14,666 nucleotides of DNA, taken from assembly GCA_013331575.1 (NCBI GenBank), contig DUGD01000007.1:1-14666 (forward strand). The letters are read 5' to 3'. The notes beneath the pieces were generated by a model, which saw only the letters and a program-made list of their open reading frames with translations, was not told the origin of the DNA and did no database searches. The stretch comes from Candidatus Woesearchaeota archaeon. GTDB lineage: Archaea; Nanobdellota; Nanobdellia; Woesearchaeales; UBA525. Of this stretch, positions 5,286 to 13,346 are shown piece after piece. A program made the position numbers and the translations under genes. The stretch's first letter is position 1; every line of letters begins with the position of its first letter.

Positions 5286-7397
5286 ATGCAGACCACACTC
5301 TTCCCCCACGAATCGGTACGCGAGGAGCAGGACAAGCTCATTGACGCGACATTACGCGCCATCGACCGTAAAGGACGGCTTGTCGTCCACGCGCCGACAG
5401 GGTTGGGCAAGACGGCGGCCACGCTCGCGCCAGCAATAGAACGTGCCATAGCGCTCGAGAAGACGGTCATTTTCATGACCAGTCGCCTCACGCAACATCA
5501 ACTCGCGCTCGAGACAGTACGACGTATCCGCGCGAAGCACAAGATCCATATCCCGGTCGTCGATCTTATCGGCAAGAAACACCTCTGCCTGCAACCGGGA
5601 GTCGAACGGCTAGGCAGCAAGGAATTCGCGGAATACTGCAAAGCGATGCGGGAGGACGGCATCTGCGAATTCTTCACGCGGCTCAAGCAAGGCGAGCAAC
5701 AATCTCCCATCGCCAAAGCGCTCATAACACGGCTAGGCACACAGGCGCTCCATACACCAGATGAGGTACGCAGCGCTTGCGAAGACGAACACACGAAGCT
5801 CTGTCCATACGAGATAACGATGCTGCTTGCAAAAGAGGCGCGCGTCATCATATGCGACTATAGCTACATATTCAACGCCACGATCCGCGACAATTTCTTC
5901 AACAGGATAAACAAGGAACTCAACGATTGCATACTCATCGTTGATGAAGGACATAATCTCCCGAACCGTGTCAAAGATCTCGCGAGCGAACGTATCAGCA
6001 CGCTCACCATACGACGAGCGATCGGCGAACTGGAACGCCACGGCGAAGAGGACCGCAAACACCACCTCCGTCAGCTCGGCGAGCTCATCGAACGTATGGC
6101 AACCAACACCGAAGAGGAACGGCACGTGACGCGCGGCGAATTCATCGACGGAGTGGATCACATCACGCAGTACGAGGATCTCTCCGCCACGCTCGAGCGC
6201 GTCGCCACCGCAGTACGGGAAGAGCAGAAGTCCTCGAGCTGCGGCGTCATAGCGGATTTCCTCGCAGCATGGACTGGAGGTGAAGATGGATACACACGCA
6301 TCCTCAATGTGCAGCGAGGACGGAAAGACGATGGCGAAACGAAGACTCGACAGGAGGATGAACCGACAGATGAGACCGAGCGCGATACCACGCAAAACAC
6401 CACATCCGGAGCCCAAGTGCAACGATCACTCCTGGGCGAGACCATCATCATCCCGACCGCGGCATCACGACCAGGCGCAGTCGTCCAGTTATCATACCGA
6501 TGCCTTGATGCAGGAGTCATAACCAAATCAGTATTCGAAGCGGCCCATGCGGCGGTGCTCATGAGCGGAACGCTCACCCCCCCGGAGATGTACGCGAAAG
6601 TCCTAGGTATGGACGATGCAGAACTCCTCACGCTCGCATCCCCATTCCCGAAAGAGAACCGCCTCAACATTATCATACCGCGGACAACGACCAAATTCAC
6701 CGCGAGAAGCGAGAATATGTACCGCGACATATCCACCGTGTGCGCCCAGTGCGTGGGGGCCGTGCCAGGCAACATCGCCATTTTTTTCCCGAGTTACCAT
6801 ATCATGGAGGAGGTCCGAACGACATTCGATACGCTCACCGATCGCACAGTGTTCGCTGAACACCCTTCATTCACCGCGGAAGAACGGGAGTCGTTCCTCA
6901 TGCGATTCCGGGAGCGTAAACAGACGGGAGCAGTGCTGTTAGGCGTAATGGGAGGGAGCTTCAGCGAAGGCATAGACCTCCCCGGCGACGAGCTGAGGGC
7001 GGTAATCGTGGTCGGCCTCCCGCTCTCCCGCCCGGATCTCGAGACGAAAGCGCTCATCGACCACTACCAAGAGAAATTCAAGAAAGGATGGGAGTACGGA
7101 TACACATATCCCGCATTCAACAAGACCCTCCAGTCGGCAGGACGGTGCATCCGCACAGAGACTGACAGAGGGACGATTGTATTCATCGACGAGAGATACG
7201 CATGGCAGAACTACTACTCGTGCTTCCCGAAGGATTGGAACATCAAGATAACGCTGCTCTACGAACGCATCATCAGGGAATTCTTCACCGATGAATGGAA
7301 CACGTTCGGCGCAACAGAAGGATCCAGCAGAGAAGATGTTATGCGCAATGATTATCGCCGAAGGGAAGGGAAGAACGCAGAAGAGCGTGTCGAGTAG
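5286..7397 (+). CDS. Rad3/XPD/DinG-type superfamily 2 DNA helicase
   Basis: This 703-residue protein has the motif order of Rad3/XPD-like helicases, ATP-driven 5'-3' DNA-unwinding enzymes of repair and related processes. Walker A is APTGLGKT (36-43). Motif II is VDEGHN (219-224), DEGH rather than DEAH. SFSEGIDLPG (around 560-567) and VVGLPLSRPD follow, and motif VI is QSAGRCIR (616-623). Between Walker A and motif II lie Cys101, 118, 127, 165 and 173, enough for the 4Fe-4S cluster typical of the family, although spacing does not show which four bind. Residues ~341-380 are a hydrophilic Asp/Glu/Thr-rich insertion before the second helicase domain, which may be a flexible linker. The start at 5286 is the first ATG after a long ATG-free leader. 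A methyltransferase gene follows 31 bp after the stop, so they probably share a transcript. Confidence 0.92.
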   Translation: MQTTLFPHESVREEQDKLIDATLRAIDRKGRLVVHAPTGLGKTAATLAPAIERAIALEKTVIFMTSRLTQHQLALETVRRIRAKHKIHIPVVDLIGKKHLCLQPGVERLGSKEFAEYCKAMREDGICEFFTRLKQGEQQSPIAKALITRLGTQALHTPDEVRSACEDEHTKLCPYEITMLLAKEARVIICDYSYIFNATIRDNFFNRINKELNDCILIVDEGHNLPNRVKDLASERISTLTIRRAIGELERHGEEDRKHHLRQLGELIERMATNTEEERHVTRGEFIDGVDHITQYEDLSATLERVATAVREEQKSSSCGVIADFLAAWTGGEDGYTRILNVQRGRKDDGETKTRQEDEPTDETERDTTQNTTSGAQVQRSLLGETIIIPTAASRPGAVVQLSYRCLDAGVITKSVFEAAHAAVLMSGTLTPPEMYAKVLGMDDAELLTLASPFPKENRLNIIIPRTTTKFTARSENMYRDISTVCAQCVGAVPGNIAIFFPSYHIMEEVRTTFDTLTDRTVFAEHPSFTAEERESFLMRFRERKQTGAVLLGVMGGSFSEGIDLPGDELRAVIVVGLPLSRPDLETKALIDHYQEKFKKGWEYGYTYPAFNKTLQSAGRCIRTETDRGTIVFIDERYAWQNYYSCFPKDWNIKITLLYERIIREFFTDEWNTFGATEGSSREDVMRNDYRRREGKNAEERVE

Positions 7398-7428
7398 ACA
7401 CGCATCGCGTGCATTGACAGGATGCATC

Positions 7429-8016
7429 ATGGACATAGACGATAAATTCAAACTCATCGAACACCATTTCACATCCAGAGACAACCAACGCCGAAAGGAG
7501 GGGAAACCTCTCCACCACGACACGGCGCACGGGATCTGGGGGCCGAGCAGCATGCTTGACGCGTACGAGCTCTTCACCCGCATGCGCCTCGACGAAAGGG
7601 ACGGCTTCGCCGATCTCGGCTCGGGTGACGGCCGCATAGCGCTCATCGCATCGCTATTCACGCACAGCACAGGAATCGAAGGGGATGCAGCGTTGCACGA
7701 CATCGCCGTACACGCGAAGAAAGAACTACTGCCGCAGATACCGGAGCTCGCCAGATGCGCCTTCACGCACGGCGATTACACGCGCGAAGACCTCGGCAAG
7801 TATGCCGTGCTCTTCACATTCGCGGACCACACGTGGGACGCGGAGTTCGAACGGAAGATGCTGCGTGAATGCAAAGGGATGCTCCTATCCTACAACAAGA
7901 TATTCCTCCCCTCAATCCTCAAAAAAGGCCGCACGTATTGGATACAACAGCTCCCCATAGTGAGCTATCCACTCAACATTCCCGACGAAGATATCTTCAT
8001 AAGAAGAGGGCATTAA
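7429..8016 (+). CDS. Class I SAM-dependent methyltransferase
   Basis: This 195-residue protein has a Rossmann-type methyltransferase core. Motif I is FADLGSGDGRIALIA (about 57-71), followed by GIEGD, whose acidic residue should bind the SAM ribose, and then HGDY. The layout resembles small methyltransferases whose SAM loop is DLGSGDGR, including Lys-directed enzymes of archaea, but no substrate motif such as NPPY or DPPY is visible. YNKIFLPSI follows the core. The frame can be extended back to 7291, inside the helicase gene, but the ATG at 7429 gives a normal N-terminus and has AGGAT a few bases upstream. It lies 31 bp downstream of the helicase gene on the same strand, which suggests co-transcription, though a shared repair role is only inference. 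The fold is sure; the substrate is unknown. Confidence 0.8.
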   Translation: MDIDDKFKLIEHHFTSRDNQRRKEGKPLHHDTAHGIWGPSSMLDAYELFTRMRLDERDGFADLGSGDGRIALIASLFTHSTGIEGDAALHDIAVHAKKELLPQIPELARCAFTHGDYTREDLGKYAVLFTFADHTWDAEFERKMLRECKGMLLSYNKIFLPSILKKGRTYWIQQLPIVSYPLNIPDEDIFIRRGH

Positions 8017-8075
8017 ACACCGTATCGAAGACCATCAACACGAGACGTGCAATGCTCACATCGACGATTTCCTCG

Positions 8076-9344
8076 CTACCTGTGCTGTCCCAACGCACGT
8101 TTCTTCCGCTTGATGAGTATGAGCATCGTGAGTATCACTATGACAATGACGATGAGGACTATCAAGAAGGGGAAACTGGAATCATCATCTATCGGTGCGC
8201 CGTTCACATTGATGAGCGCCGAACGCTCAACGGTGAGCTTGTTATTGTAGAATACCTTGCCGTTGACGACATATTGTCCGCCGACTTGTGGATTGAAATA
8301 AGTCAGTATCTCAGCAGTGGTACCCGGGGCAACGATATACTCATCGGAGTCTATCACCTTGACGATCTGACGATCATCGGCCCTGACGATCGTGCCCTTG
8401 AATACCGCACGAACACCCCGTTCGCCCTTATTACGGAATATCGCTTTCACCGGAATGATATCACCGGTGTTAGCCCAAGATTGCACATCGATACGTAGAA
8501 AATCCCCATCGTCCTTGATTCCGCCTGGCGCGAGCACATCGAACGTTTGCAGATCGGCGTAATCGCATAACGGAACTTTCACCATGGCCCAGTATTGAGA
8601 AGCATCGAGATCGAACGCGACAGATTTCAATGTAGTCTCTGAGCGTGTCGGCTGTATACGGCGGCCGAAATCTACTGTGAGATTCTCGATCAACTGTGAA
8701 CGCAACTTGTCATACACCTCTATTGTGATATTGGGGTTTATCTGCACATTACCGCGATTGATTATGCCCACCTCGAATTCAAGCGGCCTCCCTTCTTCGG
8801 TATCGAGGACAGTCAGGCCACCGCCGATGCACGCCAGCCGTTCGGTGCCGGTCATACTTACCAAGATAGGGACTCGAAAACTAGCCCGCGTCGAAGTTCC
8901 CATAAGACCGCTACCGGTACGGCCAAGCCCGCTCGTGATGATAGTCAGGTTCGCGTAATAGTCGAGCACTTGAGTGTCGACGGGCGGTTGTACCATCACG
9001 TGCAATTGATACTGGTTGTCGCGACTGAAATTGAACACGCGATCAGAGAATGATAGCCACTGCGCGGCCTCTCCCTCTAAGAGGAGCTCCCCCTGCACAG
9101 GATCCTCTGAATCGGTCGTGATGGTGATCACATCTTCGGCGTAACCTCCACGGAGCACATCGGTGAATGCGAGCGACGCACGATTCACGCCCAAGGCCAC
9201 GGCGCCAACGTCTGAAGACACGACGCAAAAGGCGACCATGGTGAAAGCGAACAGGATCAACGCGTTCAAGCATGCAGACGTGCGCTTCAATGCGCATCGC
9301 TCCGGAGCATCTCGCCCTCCCCCGCAGATAACCATCAGACCCAT
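8076..9344 (-). CDS. Secreted, C-terminally membrane-anchored surface protein
   Basis: This 422-residue protein has a hydrophobic signal segment (about 26-50, ending near SSDVGAVA). A large beta-rich exterior follows, then one transmembrane helix (391-411, very rich in Ile/Val/Leu) and a KRKKR stop-transfer patch. The first exterior module, LGVNRASLAFTDVLRGGYAE (51-70) to about 137, resembles Ig-like modules of archaeal envelope proteins. Two later modules (about 172-270 and 282-380) look like CARDB or NEW3-type beta-sandwiches. Four N-glycosylation sequons are visible: NFS (105), NLT (132), NIT (205) and NLT (221). The ATG at 9344 has GGTGAT six bases upstream. It lies 56 bp after the larger surface-protein gene and is probably translated from the same mRNA, so the two may assemble together in the envelope. 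I do not recognise a specific family or function. Confidence 0.75.
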   Translation of the reverse strand: MGLMVICGGGRDAPERCALKRTSACLNALILFAFTMVAFCVVSSDVGAVALGVNRASLAFTDVLRGGYAEDVITITTDSEDPVQGELLLEGEAAQWLSFSDRVFNFSRDNQYQLHVMVQPPVDTQVLDYYANLTIITSGLGRTGSGLMGTSTRASFRVPILVSMTGTERLACIGGGLTVLDTEEGRPLEFEVGIINRGNVQINPNITIEVYDKLRSQLIENLTVDFGRRIQPTRSETTLKSVAFDLDASQYWAMVKVPLCDYADLQTFDVLAPGGIKDDGDFLRIDVQSWANTGDIIPVKAIFRNKGERGVRAVFKGTIVRADDRQIVKVIDSDEYIVAPGTTAEILTYFNPQVGGQYVVNGKVFYNNKLTVERSALINVNGAPIDDDSSFPFLIVLIVIVIVILTMLILIKRKKRALGQHR

Positions 9345-9352
9345 AAACGTAT

Positions 9353-9410
9353 CACCGACATTTAATACCTCTCAACATCGTTCAATACCGCAAACACCGT
9401 TCAATACCGC
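9353..9410 (-). repeat. Three ~19-20-bp tandem imperfect repeats between the surface-protein genes
   Basis: On the minus strand GCGGTATTGAACG occurs at 9398-9410 and again at 9379-9391, exactly 19 bp apart. A weaker third unit, AGGTATTAAATG, lies another 20 bp on. The first unit contains the stop codon of the upstream gene, and the third leads into the GGTGAT ribosome-binding site of the next gene. It could be an RNA-binding or processing site, or slippage-derived sequence. The third unit also resembles a weak TATA element. Confidence 0.55.
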
Positions 9411-12400
9411 TCATTCTTCGCTATCTCCATACGATTAAGCTCACGCACGAACCCGGCATAAGCGTCTTTGGCGTCGGTGATTAGCGTCGTCCTCGCGTCA
9501 CCGACCCTCTCCGCACAGAAACGCGTCTCATCCAACGCAGCACGGAGCGCAAGCGCATCGTTCGCATCAACCGCCGCACGAGCGTCATCCATACGTTTGA
9601 ACAGCAAAAGCTTGTCGTACACGCGCAAGATATGCTCATGCAACTCTTGAGACAGACCCTCATCAGCAGATAACGCATGGAGCACCTTCTTGTAAGCGCT
9701 CAACGAAAGCTCGTAATTTTTATGATCTATCATCCGTTCCGCCGTGGAGAGCAACTCCCGCACATCGCTTGATGAGATTGGGATTGCCAGGCATGAGGAA
9801 GAATCGGGCGACAGGATCGCTGAGATGGAGGACCCGACGGGGCCATCTACCGATGCCACGGTCGACGCTGCGACGCGGATAGATGCGCCAGAGTTAGTGA
9901 TCGCCACACCAGCAGAATATCCGGGCGAGTATCCGGATGGATACCCTGACGAGCGCTTCGAGGGATATTCTGCAGTAAGCGGAGTACTGACAGACGCACC
10001 GTTTGACGTTGTAGACGGCATAGCGGGTCTCGCACGACCCGACGTGCCCGCAATCGTCGAGTCGTTGGATGGACGATATTTTCGCGAGAGTATAGAGAGG
10101 CCGTTCGTCAGCGAACTACCGAGATGAGACGGCACGCCGCGAGTGCGCCGTGATACGCCAGGCACACCCTTGAACGGGGCAGAAGAGAGCGAGACATAAT
10201 ACGCGCCGAGAGCGATGATGATGGTGATGCCAAGCACCACAAGGAGCATATCCGATGACGAAGAAGGAAGATGGGGAATGCCCAAGCGAGTCGCGAAACC
10301 GGTCGCCAACACATCAGTCTCGGAGTCTCCACCTGGAACAGACACCACGCCCGGTTGCGGCTTCGGATAGAGCAGCGTACGCGACGTCTTCACAACCTCC
10401 ATCGGCACTTGTTCGCGGACATAATAAGCGAACTCTTTCTCCTGCGCCACTTGATAGGAGAACTGCAGCACAAGACCGTCCTCCAGCACCACAGGGTCAC
10501 CGATGACAGTAATATCCGCCTCAGAAGATATGAATTCGCGCGGCACCAATTCCAGTACCACAACATCATTGACAGGAGAATCCAACCGTATGCGCTTCCG
10601 AACAAACGTGTACGCATAGTCGTTCCCCGCTGCGTCATAGAGCCGGAATGCCGACGAGAGCACGTCCACAGTCAATTTCTCGTTAAGAACGAGCGAATCC
10701 TCGAGGAGTGATGCCTTGGCAGACGCATCCATTCCCGCATTAGCCACCACATAGGGCAGGCCGTTTCTCAGCGCAACCTCATCAAACGGTTGCTTGAGAT
10801 CGACGGATTGGACGGGAAGAATTTTTCTGATGAGCATTGTCCGAGCCGTTGCGATCTCGTCCTGCGCATCGCGCACTGCCGCATCCACATCATCCTTCGA
10901 CGGCGAAGCGTCGCGCAGCGAACGTAGGCGATCGGCGGAACGCCCCATGGAAAGACGCGCTTCGCGCGCACGATCCAGCAAGTCAAGATCATTGATTATC
11001 CGCAGCTCTGCGTCATTCGTGTTCTCTTCAAGGCTCTTGATCGTGCGATCCGCGTCGAGCATCGCGGATTCTATCAATGAAAGCTCTTGGTCTATCAACG
11101 CACCAAGAACAGGATCTATCGCGACAGCCTCTTGTACCAAAGCCGGATCGACCATGCTACCATAGACCTCTGGAGAGAGAGGACCGACATTCCCGGCATC
11201 ATCCACAGCGGCGACGCGATAGTAAACATATCGTTCAGTCCTGGCAGAAGCGTCGGTGAACGCAGTTCCGCCGACAACGGCGTACATATCGCCAACGCTC
11301 ACTCCTTCCATAGATCGACGGTATATCTGGTATGACGCTACGTCATCATCGGGTGCGGACCAACGTAGCAGTATCCCGCCAGCAGCGTTAGTTACCGATA
11401 CAGCAGAGACTTGTTCGGGGGGTACTGCATCGACTGAGAACACAGCACCATCGCTGATCCCTGCCCCAGTCACTCCGCGGACGCTTTTTCCGGAGAAAGA
11501 GAATGAAAGGACTGTATCCGATGCACCGTCAGGTATCACCAGATAACCATACCACTCATCATCTTCACCTTCGAGCACAATAGCCGTGCTTTTTGTCGCG
11601 TCGGAGAGCGTGTACGAGAGCGACGGTGCGTTCGCGAGCGGCACCGCCGTCTTCAAAGAGACACGATACGTGCCGGCGCGCAGCGGAGTCTCACCGTCGA
11701 TAGAGATATCAGCACTCGGAGGGATGCGATTGATGAACGATAGAATGGATGATGTCTGCATGGTGTTGCCGTAGAGATCACGGCAGCGCACGAAGTACGT
11801 CACCGGACCTTCGTTCTCGACGACAATAAGCGCGGTGTTCCGCATGGCATACGTAGTCCCCATGGTGTTCGGGAGCGAATCATACGGCGCATCATCAGGA
11901 CCGTACCTGCACTGCGCGACCTCACTAGTATCGACCGCCAAGGTGATGTGCGGACCGTTCGTGTCCGCAGAGGGAGCGGTGGAGAGCACTGTCGGCGCGA
12001 CAGTATCGACCCGGACCGTTTTTTGCGTTGACGCTATCTCCGCGCCGAGCTTGCATTTGTAATCGATCGTGTGGACGCCATCCTGGAGCGTGAACACGCC
12101 GCTGTGGACAGTGGACGTACCGTCATCAGCGGAGAGCGTGTGACCTTCGCCGTCGATAAGCGCGTAGCAGAATTCTACCGGCCAATTGGCGACGGCACGG
12201 ATGGTCACATCGCTCGATGAGATATCGCTCGTGGACGGCGACACCGGCGTCACAACCAGAGGGACGTCCAGGACCTCGACCGTGCGGGATTGCGACGCGA
12301 CACCGGGCGCATCCGACGTTATGAGATACTGGTACAGCCCAGCATCCGAGACCGAAGTTGTGCGTGAATGAGAAACGCTCCCCAAGCCGGTCGCAACGAT

Positions 12401-12679
12401 GACATTGTTAAGCGCAATAGTGATTGTCCCCGGACCGGTAGCACTCACAACGACAGAGTTTCCTTCGGAGACCGCTGATGGCGCAGTGACCGTGATCGAG
12501 GCGCCGTCTGCTACGACGCTGAGCAAAGTTACTGTGAGGAAAAAAAGCGCTATGACGGAAAGCGCTATCGCACGCGCCACATTCCGCGGCCGTGATCGAC
12601 GGCCCGCAGCCTGATGACTCATCGTCCGCCCATCCGGTCCGGTGAGGGCACTTCCTTCGCGATCGCTGACATCCTCCAT
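9401..12679 (-). CDS. Large Ig/Fn3 transmembrane surface protein with cytoplasmic helical tail
   Basis: This 1092-residue protein (numbered from the ATG at 12679) starts with a basic region and hydrophobic signal segment (~36-58). Ig-like modules follow. Two carry cysteine pairs (Cys171/209 and Cys257/299), the second as CRYG...YFVRCRDLYGN, common in DPANN surface proteins. A clear Fn3 domain (~417-508) contains LLRWSAPDD, SYQIYRR and YYRVAAVDDAGN. An alpha-helical, coiled-coil-like stretch (~515-620) and a beta-rich domain lead to one transmembrane helix (~811-831). The inner part has a Ser/Pro/Gly/Tyr-rich linker with SGYPSGYSPGYS and an all-helical C-terminal domain (~970-1092). The ATG at 12679 is preceded six bases upstream by AGGTG, which overlaps the regulator's stop codon; GTG at 12688 is less likely. 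Size and layout suggest envelope structure, adhesion or signalling across the membrane. The function is unknown. Confidence 0.8.
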   Translation of the reverse strand: MEDVSDREGSALTGPDGRTMSHQAAGRRSRPRNVARAIALSVIALFFLTVTLLSVVADGASITVTAPSAVSEGNSVVVSATGPGTITIALNNVIVATGLGSVSHSRTTSVSDAGLYQYLITSDAPGVASQSRTVEVLDVPLVVTPVSPSTSDISSSDVTIRAVANWPVEFCYALIDGEGHTLSADDGTSTVHSGVFTLQDGVHTIDYKCKLGAEIASTQKTVRVDTVAPTVLSTAPSADTNGPHITLAVDTSEVAQCRYGPDDAPYDSLPNTMGTTYAMRNTALIVVENEGPVTYFVRCRDLYGNTMQTSSILSFINRIPPSADISIDGETPLRAGTYRVSLKTAVPLANAPSLSYTLSDATKSTAIVLEGEDDEWYGYLVIPDGASDTVLSFSFSGKSVRGVTGAGISDGAVFSVDAVPPEQVSAVSVTNAAGGILLRWSAPDDDVASYQIYRRSMEGVSVGDMYAVVGGTAFTDASARTERYVYYRVAAVDDAGNVGPLSPEVYGSMVDPALVQEAVAIDPVLGALIDQELSLIESAMLDADRTIKSLEENTNDAELRIINDLDLLDRAREARLSMGRSADRLRSLRDASPSKDDVDAAVRDAQDEIATARTMLIRKILPVQSVDLKQPFDEVALRNGLPYVVANAGMDASAKASLLEDSLVLNEKLTVDVLSSAFRLYDAAGNDYAYTFVRKRIRLDSPVNDVVVLELVPREFISSEADITVIGDPVVLEDGLVLQFSYQVAQEKEFAYYVREQVPMEVVKTSRTLLYPKPQPGVVSVPGGDSETDVLATGFATRLGIPHLPSSSSDMLLVVLGITIIIALGAYYVSLSSAPFKGVPGVSRRTRGVPSHLGSSLTNGLSILSRKYRPSNDSTIAGTSGRARPAMPSTTSNGASVSTPLTAEYPSKRSSGYPSGYSPGYSAGVAITNSGASIRVAASTVASVDGPVGSSISAILSPDSSSCLAIPISSSDVRELLSTAERMIDHKNYELSLSAYKKVLHALSADEGLSQELHEHILRVYDKLLLFKRMDDARAAVDANDALALRAALDETRFCAERVGDARTTLITDAKDAYAGFVRELNRMEIAKNERY

Positions 12680-12688
12680 GCACAGCAC

Positions 12689-12847
12689 CTACTTGCGTTG
12701 GAGATGCTGGAGGACACTCTTGTCCCTCTCGATGGCCTCGGTCACCGCGGCCGCGAGATAGTCGTTGAGCGTCATTCCTTTGATGACAGCGATTACTTTC
12801 GCCCGAGTATGAGTCTCATCGGGCAATTCTATGTTTACGCGTTTCAC
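12689..12847 (-). CDS. Small ribbon-helix-helix (Arc/CopG/MetJ-like) regulator, GTG start
   Basis: The frame encodes 52 residues: KRVNIELPDE near the N-terminus (the DNA-contacting beta strand), then a first helix (THTRAKVIAVIKG) and a second helix beginning MTLNDYLAAAVTEAIE. This is the classical ribbon-helix-helix pattern, in which dimers bind operator DNA in the major groove through the strand. GTG at 12847 is the only recognised start codon in the open frame before the stop at 13013, and GGGAG lies nine bases upstream. The TAG stop overlaps the ribosome-binding sequence of the surface-protein gene that starts nine bases later, so the two are almost certainly co-transcribed and perhaps translationally coupled. 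It may repress its own promoter around 13018-13029. An antitoxin is the main alternative, but no toxin gene lies beside it. Confidence 0.8.
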   Translation of the reverse strand: MKRVNIELPDETHTRAKVIAVIKGMTLNDYLAAAVTEAIERDKSVLQHLQRK

Positions 12848-12966
12848 GCAAGGTATCTCCCAGCGCGCAGGCGGGGCAACGCCCTCAAGAACAATGTCGA
12901 GAGTGACATCTTGAGGGAGAAAGAAAAGAAGGAGTGTTCCACCGTTGTTGCCTGTCGTCGCTGCAT
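12844..12966 (-). CDS. Possible 40-residue leader peptide upstream of the regulator
   Basis: From the ATG at 12966 a frame runs 40 codons to a TGA at 12844-12846. That TGA overlaps the regulator's GTG start as GTGA, a four-base stop/start overlap typical of coupled translation. The ATG lies about 58 nt after the centre of a strong TATA box and follows the CA-rich leader directly. The peptide has a Phe/Ser/Leu-rich middle and Arg-rich end with no known family. A second in-frame ATG is at 12909. No ribosome-binding site is seen for either. It may be a regulatory leader peptide or simply untranslated leader. Confidence 0.3.
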   Translation of the reverse strand: MQRRQATTVEHSFFSFSLKMSLSTLFLRALPRLRAGRYLA

Positions 12967-13017
12967 TGTCGTTGCTGTGGTCTTGTGTGGACCACCGTAC
13001 ATTTTTTTGAGATTAAT

Positions 13018-13029
13018 GATTTATATATC
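13018..13029 (-). promoter_or_regulatory. Strong TATA box of the regulator/surface-protein operon
   Basis: The minus strand reads GATATATAAATC, a near-consensus archaeal TATA box, preceded by the purine-rich GCGGAA, which may serve as the TFB recognition element. Transcription would start near 12998-13000. The TATA box for the divergent transcript is about 185 bp away. Confidence 0.65.
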
Positions 13030-13030
13030 T

Positions 13031-13207
13031 TCCGCAAAAATATCATTATTATGATTAAAATATTTGACTTAATTAACTATGGAAAATAAGTATTGAAAAT
13101 AAATGTACACACGATACATATCGACGATAAAAAACACCGCCGACAATCAATCGGCCCACCAATCTCCGAACTGCCCGCACAACGTGGAAAGAAAAACAAA
13201 AATAATT
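13031..13207. promoter_or_regulatory. Divergent AT-rich control region
   Basis: This stretch between two outward-facing TATA boxes contains several small symmetric sites: ATCAT-TATT-ATGAT (13042-13055, inverted), TTAATTAA (13069-13076), and GAAAATAA twice 13 bp apart (13082 and 13095). Such sites suit a small ribbon-helix-helix regulator like the one encoded next door, but AT-rich DNA throws up similar patterns by chance. No gene is seen. Confidence 0.4.
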
Positions 13208-13217
13208 ACTATATAGA
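13208..13217 (+). promoter_or_regulatory. TATA-like element driving the palindrome region
   Basis: CTATATAG-like sequence (within ACTATATAGAAAT) predicts transcription from about 13237 rightward, into the CA-rich leader and then the palindrome array. No convincing protein gene lies downstream on this strand, so the product would be a non-coding RNA. Confidence 0.45.
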
Positions 13218-13346
13218 AATTATGTACTGACTACCCACCATGTACAAGTAACACCGCCGCAATGAACGCAGCACAAGACCACAAAAGACCACAACCAACA
13301 TCGCACCGCACTGTAACAACAACAAAAAATTCAACGACAATGAATC

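Noticed and set aside
5733..6422. 229-codon minus-strand ORF inside the helicase gene
   Set aside because: It is a shadow of the helicase, whose motifs are continuous across the segment; it has no motif or promoter of its own.
6939..7766. 275-codon minus-strand ORF across the helicase/methyltransferase junction
   Set aside because: It is antisense to both genes' conserved motifs, Ser/Cys-rich and without a recognisable domain.
12614..13054. 146-codon plus-strand ORF
   Set aside because: It is the antisense of the ribbon-helix-helix gene and the start of the surface-protein gene, whose protein motifs and coupled ribosome-binding sites make the minus strand the coding one.
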